Source: Candidatus Coatesiibacteriota bacterium
GTDB taxonomy: Bacteria; B130-G9
Length of the DNA: 20,785 nt
Direction: 5' to 3'
Assembly (NCBI GenBank): GCA_016929465.1
Contig: JAFGIT010000224.1
Coordinates: 1 to 20,785 of the forward strand
Shown in pieces: positions 1 through 7,098 of this stretch. The translations under genes and the position numbers were made by a program. Under the pieces are notes generated by a model that was not told the origin of the DNA, ran no database searches, and saw nothing but the letters and a program-made list of their open reading frames with translations. The number at the start of each line of letters is the position of its first letter. The stretch's first letter is position 1.

Positions 1-9
1 CAACTCAAC

Positions 10-456
10 TCACACCACAATCCCCTCAAAAAACATAAAACCGAACCAGCTCGACCTCTCAAAAACCGTCAATCTGATTATTGGGGGCCCTGCACGACGG
101 TTGAATAAGCGCCTCCCGATGTAATAGACTCCGAACACGAGAGGCGGCAAAAAGATGAGATTCGACACCATCGCCGCATCCGCTGTCCGCCCAAAAATGA
201 GGATGAATATTCCAGCTACGATATGCCACAAGGGCGGATAAAAGGTGCTGCCGCCTTGAAGGCTCAGGAGCCGTCCGAACTCCATTGAGGCGATGGATTC
301 ACTCGCCACGATTGCGTCCGTGATGTGAAAGGCCGGGTCCCACACCGGCGGCGAGTTGTCGAGCGAAAGCCACACGATGTTCCCGATGGCCCAGAATGCG
401 ACGAGAACGCCGCAGATGATGTAATCAGTGCGAATCGACATTCGTTTGATTTCCAT
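10..456 (-). pseudogene. Truncated GT39/PMT-like membrane glycosyltransferase, N-terminal part only
   Basis: The reading frame, taken from the ATG at 456, gives about 148 residues. A first membrane helix (IICGVLVAFWAIGNIVWL) is followed by an acidic loop (PPVWDPAFH), then FYPPLWH and further hydrophobic segments ending in YYIGRRLFNRRAG. This is the start of a GT39/PMT-like lipid-linked sugar transferase (ArnT-like fold, acidic catalytic residue just after helix 1). Such enzymes usually have about 450-600 residues, so most of the protein is missing. Family-like sequence stops near position 90; the last 24 or so residues look like non-coding sequence read through to the stop at 10-12. An upstream start at 576 is possible but adds 40 residues without a clear role. 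No strong ribosome binding site is visible. I infer a gene broken by rearrangement rather than a working enzyme. The rest of the gene is not in the window. Confidence 0.6.
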
Positions 457-803
457 TATTGGCCAGAGAGCCCGAACACACTCCGACAAAATCCCCTCAA
501 ATCCACAAAAACACAAGCAGAAGTATGCCACCTCGATTGATATGCTTTGACGCTGGATTCTCCGCCAAAGCAACATGCAAATCCCGACCTAAGAGGCTGC
601 CCAATAAGTCGGATTTCCCGTCGTGTAGGAGCGGTGGCTTGCCCCGCCCATCTGCATCTTCATGCAGACACAAGGCCAGCCTCCACCTATGGTAGGGGCA
701 TCGCGTCCATTCAGGCCATCGCATCCATTTATGGCTCATCATCTTCCAGCCCACCAACGAAAAACCGTAATGCCGCGAATTCTGCATTTGCGGCACGGCC
801 TCA
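457..803. other. Non-coding stretch with repeat and decayed RHS sequence
   Basis: No convincing gene. It contains the dispersed repeat at 609-690. Around 697-740 there is a decayed match to the RHS sequence that precedes the core in copies 2 and 3 (GGCATCGCGTCCATTCAG here, GGCCTCGCGTCGATCCAG there). A short hairpin, TGCCGC...GCGGCA, lies at about 771-795. A TAA at 768-770 closes the frame of RHS copy 1, so that copy has no proper 5' end. Confidence 0.55.
609..690 (+). repeat. Dispersed repeat of about 80 bp, left copy
   Basis: This stretch matches the reverse complement of 9163-9244 over nearly its full length. Shared blocks include TCGGATTTCCC, CGTGTAGG, CCGCCCATCT and CACAAGGCC. By eye the identity is roughly 80 percent. 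The inner part has a GC-rich hairpin character (GGCGG...CCGCC in the right copy). It has no coding role that I can see. Confidence 0.75.
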
Positions 804-2003
804 TTGAGCTTGACTGATTCATCCGGGACGCGCAAATTCTTCTATGATGGTGATGACGTTATCCAGGAATACAACTCGGACTGGAGTTCTGTCATGATGC
901 AATGTGCCCACGGCACACGGATGCACTATTTTCAGTCTTATGCCGATCCAGTCGGCGAGCACGTCCCGAGCTCGCCTCATCGGGCGCAGCGACTCTTCGC
1001 GGCGCCTTCGCCCCATAGAATGGGAGCAGAGGCTCTCCGCCTGATGAAGGACCACGCCTCGCGCGAGGCGAGCGAAACCCACTACCTCATGAAGGACCGC
1101 ATCGGCTCGATCATCAATATCCTGGACGAGAACGAGACCATCAAGACGACTTACTCCTATGACGCCTTCGGCGATCCGACCGCCACGTATCACAGCGGCC
1201 AGGTCGATTGCATGTATCGCTTCACCGGCCGAGTATTTGACGGCGCCATGGGCAACTGCTTTTATCGCGCGAGATACTACAACCAATCTCTGGGCCGCTT
1301 CTTCAGCCGCGATCCTATCATGAGCCTCCAATCCCTGTACGCCTACTGCAACAACAGCCCGACGAATTATACCGATCCGAGTGGGATGGTGACGGGCGAA
1401 GTTGACGGCATCTCCCTGGGAATGATATGCCCGGGATTCGGCCCCCTTCCGGGTGACTTGCCGCCAGGATTACCGTGTGTGGGCTGGATTAGAGACACAT
1501 GGAACAGGATCTGGGGGCGTGGAAGAGATGAATCCAAGGACAAAAAACAGGGGAACTATGAAGCCAAACACACGAGCACCAATTCGGATGGGACTGACAA
1601 CTATGACATCTATTACAATGGCAAGCAAATTGGTGAATATCGATCAGGTGGCCCTGATACGGGCGAATCGACCGGCCCTAATGAATATACTGTGTATGGC
1701 TATGGTACGTGGAAGTGGTTCGATCTGGGTGGGCTGACCGATGAAGATCTGTCTGGCGTTGAGGTTTGGGGGAGGGATGGAATGAATGAGCAGAATTACT
1801 GGAGGGAAAGATCCCTGACATACGCTTGGAGTAGTCTCGGTGTCGGAATTTTCGGCTTGACGCTGGTCAAAACACATTGGACCGTCGCGCTCACAGTTGG
1901 CTGCCTTACTGGAGGACTTGCGGGTCTATCCTTGACAACATACTACCATCCCGGGAGGTGGTTCGTCGATCCAAATGACCCCGGATGGGATCCCTTCTGG
2001 TAG
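804..2003 (+). CDS. RHS core fragment, copy 1, with unique C-terminal tip
   Basis: The open frame starts without a real initiation site: the codon at 804 is TTG, there is no ribosome binding site, and an in-frame TAA lies at 768-770. Residues 1-194 are an RHS-associated core: SLTDSSGTRKFFYDGDDVI, then TTYSYDAFGDPTATYHSGQ, RYYNQSLGRFFSRDPI and the border motif TDPSGM. Inside it, about 30 residues are translated from a palindromic repeat (951-1041), which replaces the stretch PWVDEPLSM seen in copies 2 and 3. Residues 196-399 are a tip not found in the other copies. It has a polar Gly/Asp/Asn-rich middle and a hydrophobic segment near residues 345-382, and ends in a Trp/Pro/Asp-rich tail. Full Rhs proteins exceed 1,000 residues, so this is an orphan tip module. 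I do not recognise the tip's activity. The membrane protein gene at 2032 starts 28 bases downstream. Confidence 0.75.
   Translation: MSLTDSSGTRKFFYDGDDVIQEYNSDWSSVMMQCAHGTRMHYFQSYADPVGEHVPSSPHRAQRLFAAPSPHRMGAEALRLMKDHASREASETHYLMKDRIGSIINILDENETIKTTYSYDAFGDPTATYHSGQVDCMYRFTGRVFDGAMGNCFYRARYYNQSLGRFFSRDPIMSLQSLYAYCNNSPTNYTDPSGMVTGEVDGISLGMICPGFGPLPGDLPPGLPCVGWIRDTWNRIWGRGRDESKDKKQGNYEAKHTSTNSDGTDNYDIYYNGKQIGEYRSGGPDTGESTGPNEYTVYGYGTWKWFDLGGLTDEDLSGVEVWGRDGMNEQNYWRERSLTYAWSSLGVGIFGLTLVKTHWTVALTVGCLTGGLAGLSLTTYYHPGRWFVDPNDPGWDPFW
951..1041 (+). repeat. Palindromic element copy a, in-frame inside RHS copy 1
   Basis: This is the longest form of the element and is nearly identical to copy b at 6964-7053. 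It begins TCGGCGAGCACGTCCCGAGC. The core hairpin pairs GCCTTCGCCCCAT with ATGGGAGCAGAGGC across a short AGA-like loop. It is translated without stops, giving ...FAAPSPHRMGAEAL. The neighbouring RHS sequence resumes at GAAGGACCACGCC. Confidence 0.8.
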
Positions 2004-2031
2004 AAGATAAAATAAGATCAAGGAGAAAAGA

Positions 2032-2325
2032 ATGGGCGTTTCGAGCGAGACATTGCGCTGGGTCGTGGATCACATCCAGGATGATAAGAGGTATCAGACA
2101 GAGGTCAATGTGACGATAGCGATACCCTCGTTGGTCATTGTGGCGACCTTGATTGTCTCTATACTACTCGCGATTTACGAGCATCTCGGCTTTCTTGCAT
2201 TGGGATTCGTCCTATGTCTGTTTATCCTATCGTTCGGCATATTAAGGCCATTGAGATACCTGAAAGCGATTAATACAATAGTGTTATACAAAGGTCCATT
2301 CGCCGAAACGGAGATAAACGAATAG
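2032..2325 (+). CDS. Small membrane protein, candidate immunity partner of tip 1
   Basis: 97 residues. The ATG has a strong AAGGAG seven to eight bases upstream, and the gene begins 28 bases after the stop of RHS copy 1, so the two are probably co-transcribed. The first 25 residues are polar and likely helical (SSETLRWVVDHIQDDKRYQ). Two hydrophobic segments follow (about 27-47 and 52-70), then a basic stretch (RPLRYLK) and an acidic C-terminal tail. There is no signal peptide. It resembles no family I can name. Small co-directional membrane proteins right behind a variable RHS tip are commonly immunity proteins, especially where the toxin attacks membranes, and tip 1 has its own hydrophobic segment. 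The immunity role is inference from position. Confidence 0.7.
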   Translation: MGVSSETLRWVVDHIQDDKRYQTEVNVTIAIPSLVIVATLIVSILLAIYEHLGFLALGFVLCLFILSFGILRPLRYLKAINTIVLYKGPFAETEINE

Positions 2326-2352
2326 ACGCCTGTAGATTCAATTGAACGCTTA

Positions 2353-2395
2353 GCGGTGCCTTCGCTCCATAGCACGGGAGCGGAGGCTCTCCGCC
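2353..2395 (+). repeat. Palindromic element copy c, at the 5' edge of RHS copy 2
   Basis: A short form of the element: GCGGTGCCTTCGCTCCATAG, a small loop, then GGGAGCGGAGGCTCTCCGCC. It starts 27 bases after the stop of the 2032-2325 gene and joins directly to RHS sequence (GAAGCCTTCAACAGG). It is read in frame as ...GAEALRL, the same frame as in copy a. Confidence 0.78.
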
Positions 2396-3483
2396 TCGAA
2401 GCCTTCAACAGGCTGACTTCGGTCACAGAAGGCCTCGCGTCGATCCAGTCGATGACTTATGGCCCTGACGGCAAGCGGCTGAGCTTGACTGATTCCTCCG
2501 GAACGCGCAAATTCTTCTACGATGGAAACGATGTGATCCAGGAGTATAACAGCGATTGGAGCGCGGTCAGGATGGAATACACGCACGGCCCGTGGGTAGA
2601 TGAGCCGCTCTCGATGACGGACCACGTCTCAAGAGAGGCGAGCGACACCCACTACCTGATGAAAGACCGGCTGGGCTCAATCATCAGCATCCTGGACGAA
2701 AACGAGACCGTCAAGACGACATATTCGTACGACGCATTCGGTGACCCAACTGCTACGTATCACAGCGGCCAGCTCGATTGCATGTACCGCTTCACCGGCC
2801 GAGTATATGACGGCGCCATGGGCAACTACTTCTACAGAGCCCGCTACTACAACCAGTCATTGGGCCGCTTCTTTTCCCGAGATCCAATCTTCTCATTGCA
2901 GAGCCTGTATGCGTATTGCGGCAATAGCCCGACGAACTTCACTGATCCATTTGGTCTTCATGAGAACGCCGATGGAACACATGAACCGGGCACAACTACG
3001 AATACGGAATCAAATGGAAATAGCGGTGCCAAGGACAGCGACGGTGATGACATGCCGGATAAATGGGTCGAGCTGCTACCGGGTGGAGCACTTATTACTT
3101 GGACAAAGAACGATGATGGCACCTATACCGCTAGATGCTTCGATTCCACGAGGGATAGGGGTCTTGCAGTTTACAAATACGGGACAGACGCGAACGGGAA
3201 CGTCGGCTACATCCTGGTCGGTTATGTCGATTGCAGCGGGGATGTTCACATATTGGGTCCAGGGTGGGATCTCGTAATAGAGACACAGCTTCAAATAGAT
3301 GGATTGCCATCTTTCTTCGCAGACTTCAGAAGTGATGTGGAGCTTCTCGGTGCTGTGAGCGGCTTCACTGATAATGGCCTTGAGCCAACTATAGCAGCCT
3401 TTCTGGCGTTTGGCCCAGTGGGGGGCAGTATCACGTTTGGCGTCAACCTTGCCATTCACTTCGGAAGCGAGCTATTTGACTAA
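2356..3483 (+). CDS. RHS core fragment, copy 2, with unique C-terminal tip
   Basis: 375 codons from a GTG inside the palindromic repeat, with no ribosome binding site, so the true initiation is unclear. Residues 16-201 are RHS core, from FNRLTSVTEGLASIQSMTYG through RYYNQSLGRFFSRDPI to TDPFGL. This core differs from copy 3 at about nine residues out of 185, mostly over silent DNA changes. Residues 202-375 form a different tip. Its start is low-complexity and rich in Asn, Thr and Gly; then comes DSDGDDMPDKW, which resembles a thrombospondin type 3 / EF-hand-like calcium loop. A beta-rich part follows, and the end is Gly/Phe-rich and hydrophobic (near 340-370). I do not recognise a catalytic motif. 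The gene is followed by a perfect hairpin (3552-3574) and then a secreted-protein gene. It is an orphan RHS tip module, with function inferred from the family only. Confidence 0.75.
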   Translation: MPSLHSTGAEALRLEAFNRLTSVTEGLASIQSMTYGPDGKRLSLTDSSGTRKFFYDGNDVIQEYNSDWSAVRMEYTHGPWVDEPLSMTDHVSREASDTHYLMKDRLGSIISILDENETVKTTYSYDAFGDPTATYHSGQLDCMYRFTGRVYDGAMGNYFYRARYYNQSLGRFFSRDPIFSLQSLYAYCGNSPTNFTDPFGLHENADGTHEPGTTTNTESNGNSGAKDSDGDDMPDKWVELLPGGALITWTKNDDGTYTARCFDSTRDRGLAVYKYGTDANGNVGYILVGYVDCSGDVHILGPGWDLVIETQLQIDGLPSFFADFRSDVELLGAVSGFTDNGLEPTIAAFLAFGPVGGSITFGVNLAIHFGSELFD

Positions 3484-3551
3484 TGATATAAGCAAGGGCC
3501 ATATCGTCATTTTTGATGAGATGCCCTGATGTACTGCTGGACGAGATTGCA

Positions 3552-3574
3552 CGGAGCCCCGCTACGGGGCTCCG
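3552..3574 (+). terminator. Perfect 10-bp hairpin after RHS copy 2
   Basis: The arms CGGAGCCCCG (3552-3561) and CGGGGCTCCG (3565-3574) pair perfectly around a CTA loop. It lies 69 bases after the RHS copy 2 stop and 23 bases before the next start codon. The T-tract that marks a classical intrinsic terminator is missing (TCATTA follows). It may therefore act as a partial terminator, an mRNA stabiliser or a translation control element for the gene at 3597. Confidence 0.45.
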
Positions 3575-3596
3575 TCATTATGGTGCGAGGAGCGAT

Positions 3597-4790
3597 ATGA
3601 ATAGGACAATTTTGGCTATTGCTTTTGTGTCAACGCTAATGCTTCTACCGGTAACATATGGATGCAAGACTTCACAGGGATCTCATGGATGCCTAACTCC
3701 AGAGGTCTCCCATCCCGTCAAGGAGATTAAGTTACTGGGCAGCAGGGCCCAATTGCTGTACATTCAAACTGTGCAAGAGAGAGGGCTGACAGGGAACGAG
3801 CCCCAGGATCTGGTGCGAATACAGGACTACGATGGAAGACAAAAGGGACCCGGGCCGAGGACGATTTTCAGATTCAAGGGCATTCCAAGCATCGACCATT
3901 TCCCAGAATTTATTGTCGAGGATCAAGGCGTCAATTTCATGCTCTTGAACGGCTCGCCTCTTGCGGATGAGCGTGCGGGTCGAGCCGCCAGCATGCCGGG
4001 CATATTCCGTCTCGACCTGAAGACGATGAAATGCGCTGCGCTGCTTTTGGGTGATAAGTCGTTTAACGTCATGGAAAGACTCAACATCCTGAATGGCGAG
4101 TTTGCTGCACTTAGGACAGATATTGAATTAGCGTTACGATCTACGCTGGAATACGGATGGGATGTGATAAGAGTCTCGATTGCGGACGGTAGTCTAGCGC
4201 CAGTTCGCTCCTATGCGAGGGGGCGCCCGTGCTTTTTAACAACAGGGATGAGGCCCGTAAGCCGTTGGGGGGAACTGAAGACTCTTGAGATGGGCAAAAG
4301 CAAGGGCTACGAGAGAGAATGGAATCTCCTCCGGGATAATGGATCGGTTATCGACAACGCCATCGATGATCTGATTGGGATAACACCTGACGCAGAGACA
4401 GTCTTTTTCACAAAGCAAGAGAGCATTGACGGCGCGACTTCCTCCACGCTATGGGTTTATCGTCCCGAGAATAGAACCACCAAAAGAATCAGTGAATCTG
4501 TGGGTCATAGTTTTCGCGTAAGTGCAGATTCTCTGAGATACGGCTTTCTATTCGTTTCGTATGATACGGAACCTGGAAGGGGCAGGTACGTGCAAACGCA
4601 GGTGCGGAAGGCGTCGATATTCGATGTTGACGGAAAGCCGCTCACTGAGTTCGTATTCGAAAAGCCCATTGATGCCCATGCCCTGGATTGGGACATCGAT
4701 GCAGAGATTTTGGCTTATTATAATGAGCAAGAGGCGAAAATCGTCGTCCAGAGATTGAATGGCGAGGTAATTTCAGCGCTGAATCCCTGA
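3597..4790 (+). CDS. Secreted or lipid-anchored beta-propeller-like protein, unknown function
   Basis: I chose the ATG at 3597 because GAGGAG lies four to five bases upstream and the protein then opens with a signal sequence (MNRTILAIAFVSTLMLLPV, ending near YGC). A Cys follows the hydrophobic core, but the lipobox is poor, so lipid anchoring is uncertain. The mature part (397 residues in all) is made of repeated beta-strand-like segments with TolB/WD-like phrasing: PGIFRLDLKTMK, TLWVYRPENRTTKRI, KASIFDVDGKPL, KIVVQRLNGEVI. I therefore infer a beta-propeller fold. It occupies the slot where an immunity gene would sit behind RHS tip 2. At nearly 400 residues and exported, it is unlike usual immunity proteins; it could be a periplasmic neutraliser or an unrelated passenger. 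I recognise no specific family. Confidence 0.65.
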   Translation: MNRTILAIAFVSTLMLLPVTYGCKTSQGSHGCLTPEVSHPVKEIKLLGSRAQLLYIQTVQERGLTGNEPQDLVRIQDYDGRQKGPGPRTIFRFKGIPSIDHFPEFIVEDQGVNFMLLNGSPLADERAGRAASMPGIFRLDLKTMKCAALLLGDKSFNVMERLNILNGEFAALRTDIELALRSTLEYGWDVIRVSIADGSLAPVRSYARGRPCFLTTGMRPVSRWGELKTLEMGKSKGYEREWNLLRDNGSVIDNAIDDLIGITPDAETVFFTKQESIDGATSSTLWVYRPENRTTKRISESVGHSFRVSADSLRYGFLFVSYDTEPGRGRYVQTQVRKASIFDVDGKPLTEFVFEKPIDAHALDWDIDAEILAYYNEQEAKIVVQRLNGEVISALNP

Positions 4791-4885
4791 TCTACTGACG
4801 GATAACTGCTCGCGTCCGGCGGCCTATTGCTGCCTGCATTTGAGGCTTTGCCGAGAGTCTGTAGAGGCCGAGGAGCGAGACATTA

Positions 4886-6346
4886 GTGCTCGCTTTTGTT
4901 GGCGCAGCGACGCAAGGCAGCGCCTTCGCCCCTAGCTCAGGAGCGGAGGCTCTCTGCTTCGATGCCCGCGGGCTGGTTACCAACAAGGATGAATATAGCA
5001 TCGGCGAGACGGATTATGATTACGATGCGGAAGGTCAACTGACCGACGTAGATTATCCATCTGGTGCTTCGCATGCGTTCACCTACGACGACAACGGGAA
5101 CAGGACGCAGTGGACGCGGACGGATGGTCCGACCACGACCTACGCCTACAACGCCGCCGACCAGCTGACTCAATCGACCGAGGGCACAATCGGCACGACC
5201 TACACGCACGATGACAACGGCAATCTCACGGGTGAGACGACCGGCGGCGTCACGAAGTCGTTCAACTACGACGCCTTCAACAGGCTGACCTCGGTCACCG
5301 AGGGACTCGCGTCGATCCAGTCGATGACTTATGGACCTGACGGCAAGCGGTTGAGCTTGACTGACTCATCCGGAGCGCGCAAATTCTTCTATGATGGAAA
5401 CGATGTGATTCAGGAGTATAACAGCGATTGGAGCGCAGTCAGGATGGAATACACGCACGGGCCGTGGGTGGATGAGCCGCTCTCGATGACGGACCACGCC
5501 TCGCGCGAGGCGAGCGACACCCACTACCTGTTGAAGGACCGGCTGGGCTCAATCATCAACATCCTCGACGAGAACGAGACCGTTAAGACCACGTACAGCT
5601 ATGACGCGTTCGGCGATCCGACTGCCACGCATCACAGTGGCCAGGTCGATTGCATGTACCGCTTCACCGGCCGAGTATATGACGGTGCCATGGGCAACTA
5701 TTTCTACAGAGCCCGCTACTACAACCAATCCCTCGGCCGCTTCTTCAGCCGAGACCCCATATTCTCCCTGCAGTCCCTTTATGCCTACTGCAACAACAGC
5801 CCGATGAATTTCACGGATCCGAGCGGGATGGAGAATTGCAGTGCGAAGGCGACGCAAAAGGAGTGTGAGGAATGTTGCGAGCTACAGAAAGAATTGCGGA
5901 AATTGGTCGCATGGATTGATATGATACAAGCCCAGCTCTTGATAGCTGCTGAGGTTGCCGCAACCTCAGCCGGACTGATAATGGGTGGAGCTGCAATTGG
6001 GACGGTAGCTGGAGCAATCGCAGGAGGCGCTGTCGGAGGGGGCAGCGGAAGCGCCGTTGGGCCCCCCGGGACAATATTCGGCGGATTGACGGGTACAGGT
6101 ATTGGAGCTGGTTTCGGTGGAGGTATAGGCGCTACAGCCGGATTTGAGGTCTGGAAGGAGTATCTTTCGGAAGATCAGGCAAAGAGATGGGTGGAGTCCG
6201 AGATGCAATATAGAGAGAGTTGCGATACAGCGGACGCTGACTATATCAAATGTACGGATTCCTGTAAGCAAAGCGGATCCGGGACTGCCCCGGCGACGCA
6301 AGCAAGTGTCAAAATCGATGCTTATAATTTATTACCACCTATGTAA
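4886..6346 (+). CDS. RHS/YD-repeat fragment, copy 3, with glycine-zipper tip
   Basis: 486 codons from a GTG with GAGGAG about ten bases upstream. This is the longest RHS copy. Residues 1-30 come from the palindromic repeat and its junction. Residues 32-135 contain YD repeats (DYDYDAEGQLTDVDYPSG, FTYDDNGNRTQW, YAYNAADQLTQ, YTHDDNGNLTGE, FNYDAFNRLTSV). The RHS-associated core follows and ends at TDPSGM (residue 315). The tip (316-486) differs from the other two. It has a Cys cluster (ECEECC), a short amphipathic helix, and a long Gly/Ala-rich hydrophobic stretch with repeated GxxxG spacing (about residues 355-418). It ends with a second Cys motif (KCTDSC). Such a glycine-zipper region suggests membrane insertion or pore formation; that is inference. 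A 117-residue membrane protein gene starts 27 bases after the stop. Confidence 0.78.
   Translation: MLAFVGAATQGSAFAPSSGAEALCFDARGLVTNKDEYSIGETDYDYDAEGQLTDVDYPSGASHAFTYDDNGNRTQWTRTDGPTTTYAYNAADQLTQSTEGTIGTTYTHDDNGNLTGETTGGVTKSFNYDAFNRLTSVTEGLASIQSMTYGPDGKRLSLTDSSGARKFFYDGNDVIQEYNSDWSAVRMEYTHGPWVDEPLSMTDHASREASDTHYLLKDRLGSIINILDENETVKTTYSYDAFGDPTATHHSGQVDCMYRFTGRVYDGAMGNYFYRARYYNQSLGRFFSRDPIFSLQSLYAYCNNSPMNFTDPSGMENCSAKATQKECEECCELQKELRKLVAWIDMIQAQLLIAAEVAATSAGLIMGGAAIGTVAGAIAGGAVGGGSGSAVGPPGTIFGGLTGTGIGAGFGGGIGATAGFEVWKEYLSEDQAKRWVESEMQYRESCDTADADYIKCTDSCKQSGSGTAPATQASVKIDAYNLLPPM
4901..4959 (+). repeat. Palindromic element copy d, at the 5' edge of RHS copy 3
   Basis: GGCGCAGCGACGCAAGGCAG leads into GCGCCTTCGCCCCTAG and GGAGCGGAGGCTCTCTGC. 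This copy is slightly decayed in one arm. It joins RHS sequence at GATGCCCGCGGGCTG and is read in frame as SGAEAL, like copies a and c. Confidence 0.78.
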
Positions 6347-6373
6347 AGGGAATTATATCGATTAGGAGGAATA

Positions 6374-6727
6374 ATGTTTCCCATCACAATATGCCTCGGC
6401 CTGGGTCTATTTTTGCTAAGCTTGGCCACTGTGATGTTGACAAAGCGGATTCGGATGATCTACCCTCTCGTTCTCGGCATTGCCATGGTCGTGATATTGT
6501 TGCATCATGTGGGCGACATAATTGGCTCGATAAAGAGCTTCCCTTTAAGATGGATGCTGCTATTATTATTGGGCCAGATAGTCGGCGCATATTTCGTCTA
6601 CAAAGTCCCATTCGAGTTCGTCGGTCAATCACAAGCGGCTAAGAGCGCTAATCAGGCGCTACTCTCGCTTCGGTCCGTGATGTCAAGATTACTGGGGAAC
6701 GACCATACGGGATCCGGAAATAGATAG
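6374..6727 (+). CDS. Small three-helix membrane protein, candidate immunity partner of tip 3
   Basis: 117 residues. The start has an excellent ribosome binding site (TTAGGAGGA, four to five bases before ATG), much stronger than any signal on the RHS copies. Three hydrophobic segments are visible: about residues 2-22, 29-46 and 58-78. They are followed by a polar, mildly basic cytoplasmic-type tail (QSQAAKSANQALLSLRSVMS). There is no cleavable signal. It begins 27 bases after the RHS copy 3 stop in the same orientation, so the pair is probably translated from one mRNA. An integral membrane protein is what one would expect as an immunity factor against a pore-forming glycine-zipper tip. I recognise no named family; the role rests on position and on matching membrane character. 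Confidence 0.7.
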   Translation: MFPITICLGLGLFLLSLATVMLTKRIRMIYPLVLGIAMVVILLHHVGDIIGSIKSFPLRWMLLLLLGQIVGAYFVYKVPFEFVGQSQAAKSANQALLSLRSVMSRLLGNDHTGSGNR

Positions 6728-6831
6728 CGAATCGGGGAGGTGCCGTCGGCCGTCCATGCAGCAGCCAGAGGTTGAGCATGGGCATCATGCGCGAGGACGA
6801 AGGAAAGCCGGGGAACGGGGGATGATACGCC

Positions 6832-7073
6832 ACAGATTCATCCGGAACGCGCAAATTCTTCATGATGGTGATGACGTTATTTAGGAATATAATTCGGACT
6901 GGAGTGCTGTCAGGATGGGTGCCCACGGCACTCGGGAGTCCTCTCAGCCCTATCTCGGATTCTGTCGGCGAGCACGTCCCGAGCTCGCCTCGTCGGGCGC
7001 AGCGACGCTTCGCGGCGCCTTCGCCCCATAGAATGGGAGCGGAGGCTCTCCACCGATGACGGACCACGTCTCA
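6832..7073 (+). pseudogene. Dead RHS core remnant (fourth copy) carrying the palindromic element
   Basis: GATTCATCCGGAACGCGC starts a stretch matching RHS copy 1 (SLTDSSG...NSDWS region). It is broken by a one-base deletion (TTCTTCATGATGG against TTCTTCTATGATGG) and by a TAG where copy 1 has CAG. At GCCCACGGCAC it runs into the same long palindromic element as copy 1, then returns to RHS sequence for only about 20 bases (CGATGACGGACCACGTCTCA). No tip remains. Shared spellings such as GATGGTGATGACGTTAT tie it to copy 1 rather than to copies 2 and 3. The 100 bases before it (6728-6831) hold nothing I recognise. Confidence 0.75.
6964..7053 (+). repeat. Palindromic element copy b, in the RHS remnant
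   Basis: Nearly identical to copy a, including the extended left part (TCGGCGAGCACGTCCCGAGC) and the core GCCTTCGCCCCATAGAATGG. It occupies the same place relative to RHS sequence as copy a does in RHS copy 1, which indicates common descent of the two insertions. Confidence 0.8.
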
Positions 7074-7098
7074 CACATTCCGGGTTTGACTAATTGGC

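Noticed and set aside
819-1331. Minus-strand open frames of 170 and 102 codons antisense to RHS copies 1 and 3
   Set aside because: They recur simply because the RHS core is duplicated; the translations have no domain character and no start signals.
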